11,717 bases of DNA from Candidatus Hebobacteria bacterium (GCA_029821235.1 JALGTT010000063.1:1-11717), one strand, 5' to 3'. Positions 1 to 7,304 are shown, numbered from the stretch's first letter. A program made the numbers and translations. The notes: generated by a model not told the origin, from the sequence alone.

Positions 1-299
1 CCCAGGGAGGAGACCAGGGAGACCAGCCGCAGCGGAAAGAACCCGCGGCCCGGCAGATCGAAGCCGGTGACCTTGGCGACCAGCGCGCAGACATAGAAGT
101 AAAGGGGGGTGTAGATGAAGGGAGTGAACTCGATGGAGGGGCGGAGGTAGATGGGCTGGCCGGAGAGGATGCGCCGCACGTAGTCCACATGCGCCCCCTC
201 CATCCACTCCAACTCATAGGGATAGCCGATCCGGCTGAGCGCGACGAAGAGGTACATGCCCACATAGGCGAGGCCGACCAAGACCACGGCCGCCTTCAT
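1..299 (-). CDS. GT39/ArnT-like membrane glycosyltransferase, N-terminal part
   Basis: This gene starts at an ATG (297-299, read on the minus strand) and runs off the left edge, so only about 100 N-terminal residues are visible. Residues 3-21 form a hydrophobic membrane segment. They are followed by an acidic first-loop motif, ELEWMEGA (about residues 29-36), then SGQPIYLRPSIEFTPFIYTPLYFY, here split as SGQPIYLRPS and IEFTPFIYTPLYFY. That pattern is typical of the first extracytoplasmic loop of GT-C (family 39 / DUF2029-like) polyprenyl-phosphate-sugar transferases, where a loop acid is catalytic. Such enzymes move a sugar or mannose from a lipid carrier onto protein, lipid or glycan at the membrane. 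The start has no clear Shine-Dalgarno sequence. GC content matches the fix and rml genes, so it belongs to the host background. The family call is from pattern memory; the substrate cannot be told from this fragment. Confidence 0.72.
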   Translation of the reverse strand, partial: MKAAVVLVGLAYVGMYLFVALSRIGYPYELEWMEGAHVDYVRRILSGQPIYLRPSIEFTPFIYTPLYFYVCALVAKVTGFDLPGRGFFPLRLVSLVSSL

Positions 300-462
300 T
301 GTCGAGTTCGCTGTGTTGTTAAGCGCCATAGGCGACTTGTCTCAGCGTGTTCATGCATCCAAGAATACCTGAATCCGGCGAGGAATGTCCACAGTTCTTC
401 TGCCAGAAGGAAGCAGACGGCGTTGAGGTGAATATCTTGGCGTTAAGTGGGCAGAACGAGCG

Positions 463-470
463 AAGGAGGG
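463..470 (+). promoter_or_regulatory. Shine-Dalgarno site deciding the start of the unknown gene
   Basis: AAGGAGGG lies 7 bases before ATG 478 but only 4 bases before the in-frame GTG at 475. The normal spacing favours ATG 478 as the start. Confidence 0.75.
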
Positions 471-477
471 CACAGTG

Positions 478-1074
478 ATGACGGAGATAGGGGGCCCATC
501 GCGGGACGATAGCGAAGCACAGTTCGGCTTCCTCGCTTATAGCAAGCTGAGGGCCGAAGAAGGATACCACGCAGGGCTTCTGGTCACTGACCCGCATGGC
601 AAGCCTGTTGAGTTTCGGTGCACCACTCCCGTGCGCCCGAACGACGTCCAACGCGTATTGTACGGTGCGACCCTAATGCCGTACATCCTGCAAGAGCTGT
701 TTGCCCTACCGTTGATACGCGCGCTACGATCGTCGCCCCGGATGGTAGTCGTAGCAGAGGAGGAATTCCTAGGGGCGCGGCCCGCGTCGCCAGTACCGCT
801 CCTGTGGGCGAGGAGACAAGGAGAATCTCTTCAAGCCACGGATGAGGTAGACAGAGCAAGCGAGGGGGCGAGCGGGCTGTTAGACTCGCCTGCGGGACGG
901 TACCGCGCTGTGATTCTAGCCGTTCATCCGCAATATCGAGAAGAATTGTCTGGACTTCAGGAGGAACTACGCCCACTGTTTGCACGAATGGACATAATAG
1001 AACCTTTCGACCGCGTTCGTCGTGCCCTGGAAATGGTCGAGGCACAGACTAGTGAACATGAGGGAGAAGCGTAA
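478..1074 (+). CDS. Protein of unknown function paired with the SNF2-Mrr gene
   Basis: This encodes 198 residues and I do not recognise a named domain. The most conserved-looking block is residues 29-74, with GYHAGLLVTDPHGKPVEFRC, then TTPVRPNDVQRVLYGATL and MPYILQEL. It reads as a beta-rich alpha/beta fold followed by a helix. Residues 112-140 are polar and probably flexible. The C-terminus (about 171-190, MDIIEPFDRVRRALEMVEAQ) is predicted helical. There is no signal peptide or membrane segment, so it should be cytoplasmic. It has one cysteine (C48) and no obvious catalytic triad. From memory, similar proteins with an EFxCTxPVxPxxxQxxLYG core occur in many bacteria, some beside SNF2 helicases; this is unverified. 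Its stop lies 18 bases before the SNF2-Mrr start, so the two are very likely co-transcribed. Low GC sets both apart from the flanks. Its role is inferred only from the pairing: a partner, sensor or regulator of the helicase-nuclease. Confidence 0.85.
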   Translation: MTEIGGPSRDDSEAQFGFLAYSKLRAEEGYHAGLLVTDPHGKPVEFRCTTPVRPNDVQRVLYGATLMPYILQELFALPLIRALRSSPRMVVVAEEEFLGARPASPVPLLWARRQGESLQATDEVDRASEGASGLLDSPAGRYRAVILAVHPQYREELSGLQEELRPLFARMDIIEPFDRVRRALEMVEAQTSEHEGEA

Positions 1075-1076
1075 GC

Positions 1077-1084
1077 GAGGAGGT
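1077..1084 (+). promoter_or_regulatory. Shine-Dalgarno site for the SNF2-Mrr gene
   Basis: GAGGAGGT lies 8 bases before GTG 1093. It supports this GTG as the true start, although later ATG codons exist in frame. It sits just after the upstream stop codon, as expected for a translationally linked second gene. Confidence 0.8.
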
Positions 1085-1092
1085 CCGCACTA

Positions 1093-3477
1093 GTGCCAAT
1101 TAGCCAGGCCGCAGGCGGCCGCTTGCCGATGGCACATGGCCTGCGGTTCAGGATAGCGCAACGCCTGTCGCGCCCGGGTCCTTGCGAGATCTGTGTCATC
1201 AGCGTTCTTGCATGCCCCCGAGTCACACACGACCTCGGACGTCTAGATCGAGAGTTTGTGACTCCGACGATCGCCGAAGAGATCAGCGCAAAGCCTCTAG
1301 ACAAGTCCGATTTGCACGAGCTTCGGCTGCTGCACAGCAGCGTCAAGAGCCTGATGCCCAACACCCTGGCCGGCCTTGCAGTTGAGGTCACGCGTGATAT
1401 CTTCGAGCCTCTTCTCCATCCCCGTGTGCGCGGCAAGTACTACCGTGCAGCTGCACAGATAGCCATTCCGATCTGCGCCCCAACCAGCGGCCGCCGTGAA
1501 CGCGGAAGTGGTTCAACTACCAGAACCTCCCGAAGCGCGGTTGATCTGTGGGAACTGCTGTTGCCCCTCTTACACCCACCGCTAGCACTTGAGTTGCCAG
1601 ACACCCTAGACCTCCCCAACAACCTCTACCCGCATCAACTAGAGGGGATCAAGTTCTTGGCAACGCACAGGGCAGCCCTCTTGGGAGATGACATGGGGAC
1701 TGGCAAGACGGTTCAGACACTGGTAGCAATGCGCCTTCTGTTTCAGAGTGGCCAAGTTTCTTCTGCTTGTGTCGTCTGTCCCAAGAGCGTCCTGAATTCA
1801 TGGGATCAACATCTGCAGCTCTGGGCTCCGCAGCTCGCCGTGAGCATATGCCGGGGTTCCGCCCTAGCACGCGCCCAAGCTTGGGCGAGGAGCGCTCATG
1901 TGTATCTGACCACTTATGATGGACTAAGGCAGGACATTGATACTGTTCACAACTGGCGTTTGCACACAAGCGGTGACGCAGGGACAGCGGAAGACACTCG
2001 GCGCGTACATTTTGACCTTGTGGTGCTCGACGAATGCCAACGAGTCAAGAATCCGCGGGCACAAGTTACCAAGGCAGTGCGGTCTCTGCGTTGCGATTGG
2101 CGCTGGGGACTCTCTGGAACCCCACTGGAGAACTCAATCCAGGACCTACAGTGTATCTTCGAGTTCCTTATGCCCGGACACCATGTGATTCCCAACGATC
2201 GCTATCTCAGGCCGGCGGAGGTCAGGCGGCTTATCGCTCCTCACTTTCTCCGACGCCGGAAGCAGGACGTCATACAAGACCTCCCTCCTAAGACCGTAAA
2301 GGAGGAATGGCTAACTCTGGGAGAGCAGCAACGGACCGCCTATGATAGAGCCTATGAGGAAGGCGTCGTTTACCTTGAGAGCCTCGGTGAGACATGTACC
2401 GTGCAACATGTACTGACGCTCCTCGGAAGACTGCGCGAGATCTGCAATCGCGACCCCGAGACTGGGGAGAGCACCAAGCTCGAGTGGCTACTTGAGAATC
2501 TTGACCAGATGACTTCCGAGGATGACAAGTGTCTCGTATTCTCGCAGTTCATAGGAAGCGGCGTTGATTTCCTTTACGAAGCACTACGCGCTCGCCGGTG
2601 GCATGTACTGAGGTACACCGGTCAAATGAGTACGTCACAGCGCCAGGCAGTCTTGGAGCAGTTCGCGAAGAGTAGTGACCACGCAATACTGCTGCTAAGT
2701 CTGCGGGCCGGGGGACTGGGGCTGAATCTGACGGCGGCCAACTACGTAGTACTTTTTGACCACTGGTGGAACCCGGCAACGATGCAACAGGCCACAGACC
2801 GGGTTCATCGTATTGGACAAGAGAAGCACGTCTTCGCATATCAACTGTGGACGGAGGACACTGTTGAGGAACGCGTCTATCAAGTATTGCAGACTAAGCA
2901 GAACATGTACGACGACATAATTGATAGCTTGGCACGCGATGGCACGTCCCGTCTTACAGAGGAAGAGCTTTTTGGAATATTCGGCCTCCGGCCTCCGCGA
3001 GGCATACGGCAACCCCCAAGAGTTGTCTCTTTGTCCATGAAAGGGAAGGACTTCAGTATACTATCGCCGGAAGAGTTCGAAGAGTTTGCGGCTGACCTGT
3101 GGCGGTGCCAGGGCTTTGGAGTGAGAAGGGTGGGAGGGCCTGGTGACCAAGGCATAGACGTAATCGCCACTCGCAATACTCCCGGCGGCACAGAGAAGAT
3201 TGGAATCCAATGCAAGCACACACGTGTCGTTGGTGTTGAGGCGCTACGGTCCCTTCTGGGCGCAATTAGCAGTGATAGGAGCTTCACGAAAGGGATCCTT
3301 GTGACCAGCGGCCGCTTCTCTCGTGAGGCCATCAGGTTTGCCAACCAAGAGGGTTCAGTCCAGATAATCGACGGACAACGTTTGCGACAAATTGACAACC
3401 TCGTTGCCAAGCGTGCCGAGCGCGGGTGTGCCAAGGTGAACGACGAGCCAGGAGGCTTCGTCCTCCCGGGTGAATGA
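1093..3477 (+). CDS. SNF2-family ATPase fused to a C-terminal Mrr-type nuclease domain
   Basis: This encodes 794 residues. Residues 1 to about 170 match nothing I know. A full SNF2-type superfamily 2 motor follows: motif I GDDMGTGKT (198-206), Ia VVCPKSVLNSW, II DECQ (313-316), III GLSGTPLEN (339-347), IV CLVFSQF, V SLRAGGLGLNLTAA, and VI QATDRVHRIGQ (566-576). After a linker, residues about 655-765 form an Mrr_cat/PD-(D/E)xK endonuclease domain. Its GGPGDQGIDVIA stretch gives D689, and IGIQCKH gives the Q706-x-K708 pair; all expected catalytic residues are present. SNF2 motors translocate on double-stranded DNA, and Mrr domains cut DNA, often modified DNA. The protein is therefore probably an ATP-driven restriction or surveillance nuclease. 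Motif II is DECQ rather than the commoner DEAH. Base composition is well below that of the neighbours, which suggests transfer. It ends 11 bases from the stop of convergent fixX with no terminator between. The domain calls are firm; the defence role is inference. Confidence 0.93.
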   Translation: MPISQAAGGRLPMAHGLRFRIAQRLSRPGPCEICVISVLACPRVTHDLGRLDREFVTPTIAEEISAKPLDKSDLHELRLLHSSVKSLMPNTLAGLAVEVTRDIFEPLLHPRVRGKYYRAAAQIAIPICAPTSGRRERGSGSTTRTSRSAVDLWELLLPLLHPPLALELPDTLDLPNNLYPHQLEGIKFLATHRAALLGDDMGTGKTVQTLVAMRLLFQSGQVSSACVVCPKSVLNSWDQHLQLWAPQLAVSICRGSALARAQAWARSAHVYLTTYDGLRQDIDTVHNWRLHTSGDAGTAEDTRRVHFDLVVLDECQRVKNPRAQVTKAVRSLRCDWRWGLSGTPLENSIQDLQCIFEFLMPGHHVIPNDRYLRPAEVRRLIAPHFLRRRKQDVIQDLPPKTVKEEWLTLGEQQRTAYDRAYEEGVVYLESLGETCTVQHVLTLLGRLREICNRDPETGESTKLEWLLENLDQMTSEDDKCLVFSQFIGSGVDFLYEALRARRWHVLRYTGQMSTSQRQAVLEQFAKSSDHAILLLSLRAGGLGLNLTAANYVVLFDHWWNPATMQQATDRVHRIGQEKHVFAYQLWTEDTVEERVYQVLQTKQNMYDDIIDSLARDGTSRLTEEELFGIFGLRPPRGIRQPPRVVSLSMKGKDFSILSPEEFEEFAADLWRCQGFGVRRVGGPGDQGIDVIATRNTPGGTEKIGIQCKHTRVVGVEALRSLLGAISSDRSFTKGILVTSGRFSREAIRFANQEGSVQIIDGQRLRQIDNLVAKRAERGCAKVNDEPGGFVLPGE

Positions 3478-3488
3478 GGAAGAACTGC

Positions 3489-3773
3489 CTACCCCGTCCG
3501 GTAGTTCACCCCGAATCCGCCGCGGGGGTAGCGCCACTCCAGATTCTGGCAGTCCTGGCAGGCGATGCGGCAGGCGCCGCACTCGAGACACCCCTCGAAG
3601 AAGACGGTGATCTGGTCGTTCTCCCAGCGATAGGTGTTGACCGGGCAGATGTAGGTGCACTGGCGCAGCTCGCACTTCCTGCACTTCTCCTGGTCAATGA
3701 TCGCGAGGTGGGACTCGCGGTCCGGGCGGAATCCGTTGAGGAACAGTTTCTGTTCGAGGGTGAGTTTCTTCAT
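3489..3773 (-). CDS. fixX: FixX ferredoxin-like protein
   Basis: This 94-residue protein is the iron-sulfur partner of FixC. Cysteines lie at 31, 34, 39 and 43 and at 62, 65, 68, 72 and 75. The second group (EGCLECGACRIAC) and the ending LEWRYPRGGFGVNYRTG are hallmark FixX features. The family passes electrons from the ETF through FixC towards the quinone pool, playing the role of the iron-sulfur domain of mitochondrial ETF:quinone oxidoreductase. Its ATG overlaps the fixC stop by 4 bases (ATGA), so translation is coupled. It is the last gene of the operon. No terminator is visible in the 11 bases before the convergent SNF2-Mrr stop. Length is normal for the family. Confidence 0.95.
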   Translation of the reverse strand: MKKLTLEQKLFLNGFRPDRESHLAIIDQEKCRKCELRQCTYICPVNTYRWENDQITVFFEGCLECGACRIACQDCQNLEWRYPRGGFGVNYRTG

Positions 3774-5077
3774 GCGATTGACCTCCAGGCGCCGTAGAAG
3801 TCGAGCGCCATGCGCCAGGGCATCCGCCTGCGGAGGGCATCCCAGAAGATCTTGCGCTGCTTGGAGCGCTTGGAGACGCCGTCCACGGTGAGCATCTCCC
3901 GGCAGGCCTCGTTGAGCAGTTCCGGGTAGAAGCCGAAGAACTCGGGATGGGTCTCGAAGAACCGCGCCATGTTCCGGTACTTGTAGAGGTCCTTGTAGAT
4001 GAAACTGTCCCGGAGGAGTTGGTCGTAATAGGCGAGGCTCTCGGCCGAGAAGTCGTTCCATTCCTTCGCCCGCAGCACCGCCTGCGCGGCCATCTTGCCG
4101 GAGAGCATGGCGAGGTTCGATCCCTCCCGGTGCATGCTGTTGACCAGCATGGCGGCGTCGCCCACCACCAGCATCCCGTGGGTGGAGAGTTTGGGCATGC
4201 CGTACAGCCCGCCCTCGGGGATGAGGTGGGCGAGGTATTCGCGGGTCTCTCCTCCCTCCAGGAGCGGCGCCACCACAGGATGGGATTTCATATGCTCGAG
4301 CAGGTCGTTGGGGGTGACCCCCCGCTCCACGAGTTGGGAGATCAGCGCCCCGCACCCCACGGAGAGAGAGTCCTTGTTGGTGTAGATGAAGCCGGTGCCC
4401 ACCATGCCCCAGGTGGCCTCCGCGTACATCTCGATCGTGACCCCCTGGTCTCCGGTGATCTGGAAACGGTCCTCGATCACCTCTCTGGGCAGCGCGATCA
4501 CTTCCTTCACCGCCAGCGCGGCCTCGTTGGTGGGGATCTCTTTCTCCCGGAGGCCCACCTTCTGGGCGAGCAGGGAGTTCACGCCGTCGGCGGCGATCAC
4601 CACATCCGCATACAGGTCGCCATCCGGCCGGCCGGTGCGCACCCCCACCACCTTGTCGCCCTGCATGATGGGTTCCTCGACCACCGTCTCCGGCACGATC
4701 AGCGCCCCGGCCGCGCGCACCTGCTGGCCCATCCACTTGTCGAAGCGGGCCCGCAGCACGGTGAACGAGTTGTAGGGCTCCTGGGCGAAGGCCTCGTGGC
4801 GATGGGCGGCCTTGAAGGCGGCCTTCTCGGTGAGCACCCACGTCTGGGTCTCCACCACGTGCCGCTCCAGAGGGGCCTCCCGCCAGAAGCCGGGGATGAT
4901 CTCCTCGGTGGGGTGGCGGTACAGCACTCCCCCCATCACGTTCTTCGAGCCGGGGAAGTCGCCCCGCTCGATGACGACCACATTCAGCCCTTCTTTGGCG
5001 AGGAGATAGGCGGCGGACATGCCGGCCGGGCCGGCGCCCACCACGATCACGTCAAATCGCTCCGGTTTATCAGTCAT
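3770..5077 (-). CDS. fixC: FixC, flavoprotein:quinone oxidoreductase subunit
   Basis: This 435-residue FAD-dependent oxidoreductase opens with a Rossmann dinucleotide motif, VVGAGPAGMSAAYLL (residues 12-26), followed by the FAD-ribose acid in VVIERG. The central region includes GDQGVTIEMYAEATWGMVGT, and a second FAD contact appears in LVVGDAAMLVNSMHREGSN. The C-terminal half matches ETF-QO/FixC. Length and motifs look intact. In the FixABCX complex, FixC takes one electron branch from FixAB and reduces quinone at the membrane, together with FixX. It starts 3 bases after the fixB stop, behind a GGGGAGGG ribosome-binding site at about 10 bases. No transmembrane helix is apparent, so membrane contact would be peripheral. 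Confidence 0.96.
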   Translation of the reverse strand: MTDKPERFDVIVVGAGPAGMSAAYLLAKEGLNVVVIERGDFPGSKNVMGGVLYRHPTEEIIPGFWREAPLERHVVETQTWVLTEKAAFKAAHRHEAFAQEPYNSFTVLRARFDKWMGQQVRAAGALIVPETVVEEPIMQGDKVVGVRTGRPDGDLYADVVIAADGVNSLLAQKVGLREKEIPTNEAALAVKEVIALPREVIEDRFQITGDQGVTIEMYAEATWGMVGTGFIYTNKDSLSVGCGALISQLVERGVTPNDLLEHMKSHPVVAPLLEGGETREYLAHLIPEGGLYGMPKLSTHGMLVVGDAAMLVNSMHREGSNLAMLSGKMAAQAVLRAKEWNDFSAESLAYYDQLLRDSFIYKDLYKYRNMARFFETHPEFFGFYPELLNEACREMLTVDGVSKRSKQRKIFWDALRRRMPWRMALDFYGAWRSIA

Positions 5078-5080
5078 GGT

Positions 5081-6397
5081 TCACTCGCCCTCCCCGGCCG
5101 CGGCACTGGAGGCCTGCTGTTTCTTCAGGCGCGCCCGACAAGCGCGCGCAAGCGCGGGCAGGATATCTTTCACGTCTCCGACGATGCCCAGCGTGGCGAC
5201 TCCGAAGATGGGGGCGTTGGGGTCCCGGTTGATGGCTATGATCATGTCCGAGGTCTGCATGCCCACCAGGTGCTGAACCGCACCCGAAATCCCGCAGGCG
5301 AGGTAGAGTTTGGGCCTCACCGTCTTGCCCGTCTGCCCCACCTGACGCTCGTGCGGGATCCACCCCTGGTCGACCGCGGCCCGCGAGCCGGACATGGTTC
5401 CGCCGATCGCCTCCGCCAACTCCTGGAGCAACTGGAAGCCCTCCGGGCCGCCCATGCCGCGGCCGCCGGAGACGAGGATGTCCGCGTCCTCAATGCGGAC
5501 CACGTTCGCTGCATCCTCGCGCACATACTCCACCAGCTTGACCGCCACTTCCTCTTCCTGCAGCCCCAGCGGCTCCTCGATCACCTCCCCCGCGCGCGAC
5601 TCGTCCCGCTCCGGCATGGGCATCACGCGCGGTCGGACGGTGGCCATCTGGGGCCGGCGCTTCTCGCAGAGAATGGTGGCCATGATGTTGCCGCCGTAGG
5701 CCGGTCGGGTCTGCTCGAGGAGTTTGCTCTGGGGGTCTATGCTCAACCCGGTGCAGTCGGCGGTCAGCCCGGTCTGCAAGCTGGTGGCCACCGCGCCCGC
5801 CAGGTCTCTGCCCATGGTGGTGGCGCCCAGCAGCATGATCTCGGGCCGGTATTTCTCGATCAGCTTGATCATCCCGTGCAAGTAGGGCTGGGTGCGGTAG
5901 TGGCCGAGCACGGGATCGTCTATCGTGTAGACCTTGTCCGCCCCGTAGCAGAAGGCCTCCTTGGTCAGGGGAGCGACCTCATGCCCCAGGAGAACGGAGC
6001 AGACCTTGCCCCCCAGCGCCTCCGCCAACTCCTTGCCCTTCCCCAGCAACTCCCAGGACACCGGCGCCGGCTGTCCGTCAGTGTGCTCCACGAACACCCA
6101 CACCTCCGGCGCGGGACCGGCGCGGGCGGCCGGTGCGGGCTCGGCCGCAACGGCCGGCTGCGCCTCCTCCGCGGCGGCGGCCTCGGCCGGCTCCTCTCCG
6201 GACATCTCGATGGCGGAGGCCGGGCAGGCCGCGACACACTGGCCGCAGCCGTCACAGAGGTCCGCGTTGACCACGGCCACGCCCTCCTCCATAGTGATGG
6301 CGCCCGCGGGGCACACGGCCACACATTGCTCGCAGGCAATGCAGGCGTCGCGCGAGATGACGGCGATGCGGGATGACCCTGGTTGATGTTCGGACAT
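5081..6397 (-). CDS. fixB: FixB/EtfA with an added N-terminal 2x[4Fe-4S] ferredoxin domain
   Basis: This 438-residue protein is the alpha subunit of an electron-transfer flavoprotein. Residues 10-62 form a bacterial ferredoxin domain with C19, C22, C25, C29 and C48, C51, C54, C58, each set ending in Cys-Pro. An Ala/Pro/Glu-rich linker (about 65-96) joins it to the ETF alpha part, which begins at EVWVFVEH. The C-terminal FAD domain is complete: SGGRGMGGPEGF, SRAAVDQGWI, GQTGKTVRPKLYLACGISGA and INRDPNAPIF are all present. Classical rhizobial FixB lacks the ferredoxin part. Similar fusions are known in some anaerobe ETFs, such as the CarE subunit of caffeyl-CoA reductase. The added clusters probably give an in-complex route to or from ferredoxin. 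It follows fixA by 5 bases, with AAGGA about 8 bases before its ATG. Confidence 0.96.
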   Translation of the reverse strand: MSEHQPGSSRIAVISRDACIACEQCVAVCPAGAITMEEGVAVVNADLCDGCGQCVAACPASAIEMSGEEPAEAAAAEEAQPAVAAEPAPAARAGPAPEVWVFVEHTDGQPAPVSWELLGKGKELAEALGGKVCSVLLGHEVAPLTKEAFCYGADKVYTIDDPVLGHYRTQPYLHGMIKLIEKYRPEIMLLGATTMGRDLAGAVATSLQTGLTADCTGLSIDPQSKLLEQTRPAYGGNIMATILCEKRRPQMATVRPRVMPMPERDESRAGEVIEEPLGLQEEEVAVKLVEYVREDAANVVRIEDADILVSGGRGMGGPEGFQLLQELAEAIGGTMSGSRAAVDQGWIPHERQVGQTGKTVRPKLYLACGISGAVQHLVGMQTSDMIIAINRDPNAPIFGVATLGIVGDVKDILPALARACRARLKKQQASSAAAGEGE

Positions 6398-6402
6398 GGC
6401 TG

Positions 6403-7119
6403 CTATCCTTCGACAAAACCGGCCTCGATAAGCCGGTCCAGTATCAAGTTCGCGATCTTCTCCGCCTCTCCGTCGGCCGAGACCACCTCTCCCGGCTCAC
6501 GCTGAGGAGGGGCGAAGATGCGTCGCACCTGTGTCGGCGACCCCGCGAGTCCCACCTCGTCCGTGTTCACCTCGATCTCCTTGACCCCCCACACGGGGAT
6601 CGAGGTGCGCAGCCCCCTGATCACCGCAGGCAGGGAGGCGTAGCGGGGCTCGCCGAGTTCCTTGAGCACCGTCAGAAGGGCGGGCAGCGGCGCGTCCAGC
6701 ACCTCCTCCGCGCCCTCGAGGACCCGGCGGACGCGGATGCGGCGCTTCTCCAGCTTCCCGCAGATCACCAGGTCCACAGGCATCTCTTTGCCCAGCGCCT
6801 CCACGCCACACGCAAGGGCCTTGGAGGTGGCGAGCGTGTCCGAGCCGATGAGCGCCCGGTCCGACAGCAGCACTCCCCGGTCGGCGCCATAGGAGAGGGC
6901 TTTCTGAAGCGCCTCCGACGCCTGGGGCGGCCCCATGCACAGCAGAGAGACGGTGGCGCCGTACCTGTCCTTCAACTGCATCCCCGCCTCGATCGCCGGC
7001 ATGTCGAAGGGATTGATGATGGCGGGAATGCCCTCCCGGACGAGGGTGTTGGTCTCCGGGTCGATCCTCACCTGCGTCGTATCAGGCACTTGCTTGATGC
7101 AGACGACAACGTGCAACAT
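6403..7119 (-). CDS. fixA: FixA/EtfB, beta subunit with an internal deletion of the nucleotide-binding loop
   Basis: This is the first gene of the operon and encodes 238 residues. The N-terminus (MLHVVVCIKQVPDTTQVRID), the INPFDMPAIEAG segment, SDRALIGSDTLATSKAL and the PLPALLTVLKELGEPRY region all match FixA/EtfB. DLVICGK (to K122) runs straight into LEKRRIRVRRVLEG. In relatives, about 25-30 residues lie between these blocks and carry the DGDTxQVGP loop that contacts the beta-subunit flavin or AMP. The total is also about 20-30 residues short of the usual length of roughly 260. Reading frame is kept. Such a protein might fold but should bind its nucleotide poorly, which would disable bifurcation; an assembly gap is the alternative. 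ATG 7119 was chosen over in-frame GTG 7134 because AGGA (7126-7129) lies 6 bases before it. Confidence 0.9.
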   Translation of the reverse strand: MLHVVVCIKQVPDTTQVRIDPETNTLVREGIPAIINPFDMPAIEAGMQLKDRYGATVSLLCMGPPQASEALQKALSYGADRGVLLSDRALIGSDTLATSKALACGVEALGKEMPVDLVICGKLEKRRIRVRRVLEGAEEVLDAPLPALLTVLKELGEPRYASLPAVIRGLRTSIPVWGVKEIEVNTDEVGLAGSPTQVRRIFAPPQREPGEVVSADGEAEKIANLILDRLIEAGFVEG

Positions 7120-7145
7120 GGCCGATCCTATCACCTACTGGGGTG

Positions 7146-7168
7146 AGAGTCCGCCGAAGGCGGACTCT
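7146..7168. repeat. Perfect hairpin between fixA and the methyltransferase gene
   Basis: AGAGTCCGCC, loop GAA, GGCGGACTCT makes a 10-bp perfect stem. It lies 27 bases before the fixA start, in its probable leader, and 137 bases before the divergent gene. No T-run follows on either strand, so it is not a normal intrinsic terminator. A TATAGA (minus, 7166-7171) and a TATACT (plus, 7168-7173) overlap its right edge, so it might be an operator. It could instead be a dispersed palindromic repeat unit, which one window cannot show. Confidence 0.6.
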
Positions 7169-7304
7169 ATACTTCGTTCTACATTCCGCGAAGTCTCCCT
7201 TCTGCCGGAAAAGACCTATCGCCGGGGTCCAAACGGCTGGTCACGGCTTGACTGGCCACTGACATGCCACAGGGAGGAACGCGGTCGGCGGAGAATCAGC
7301 GGAT

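Noticed and set aside
300..477. Promoters for the glycosyltransferase and the defence-like pair
   Set aside because: I looked for -35/-10 pairs on both strands and found none with acceptable spacing and sequence.
3489..4841. 450-codon minus-strand frame ending in FixX
   Set aside because: Only the last 94 codons are FixX; the rest is a shifted frame of fixC. The ATGA overlap at 3770-3773 fixes the true start.
3947..6376. 809-codon open frame on the plus strand opposite fixC and fixB
   Set aside because: It is the antisense of conserved flavoprotein genes, rich in His, Gly, Leu and Arg as expected for the reverse of GC-rich codons, and resembles no family.
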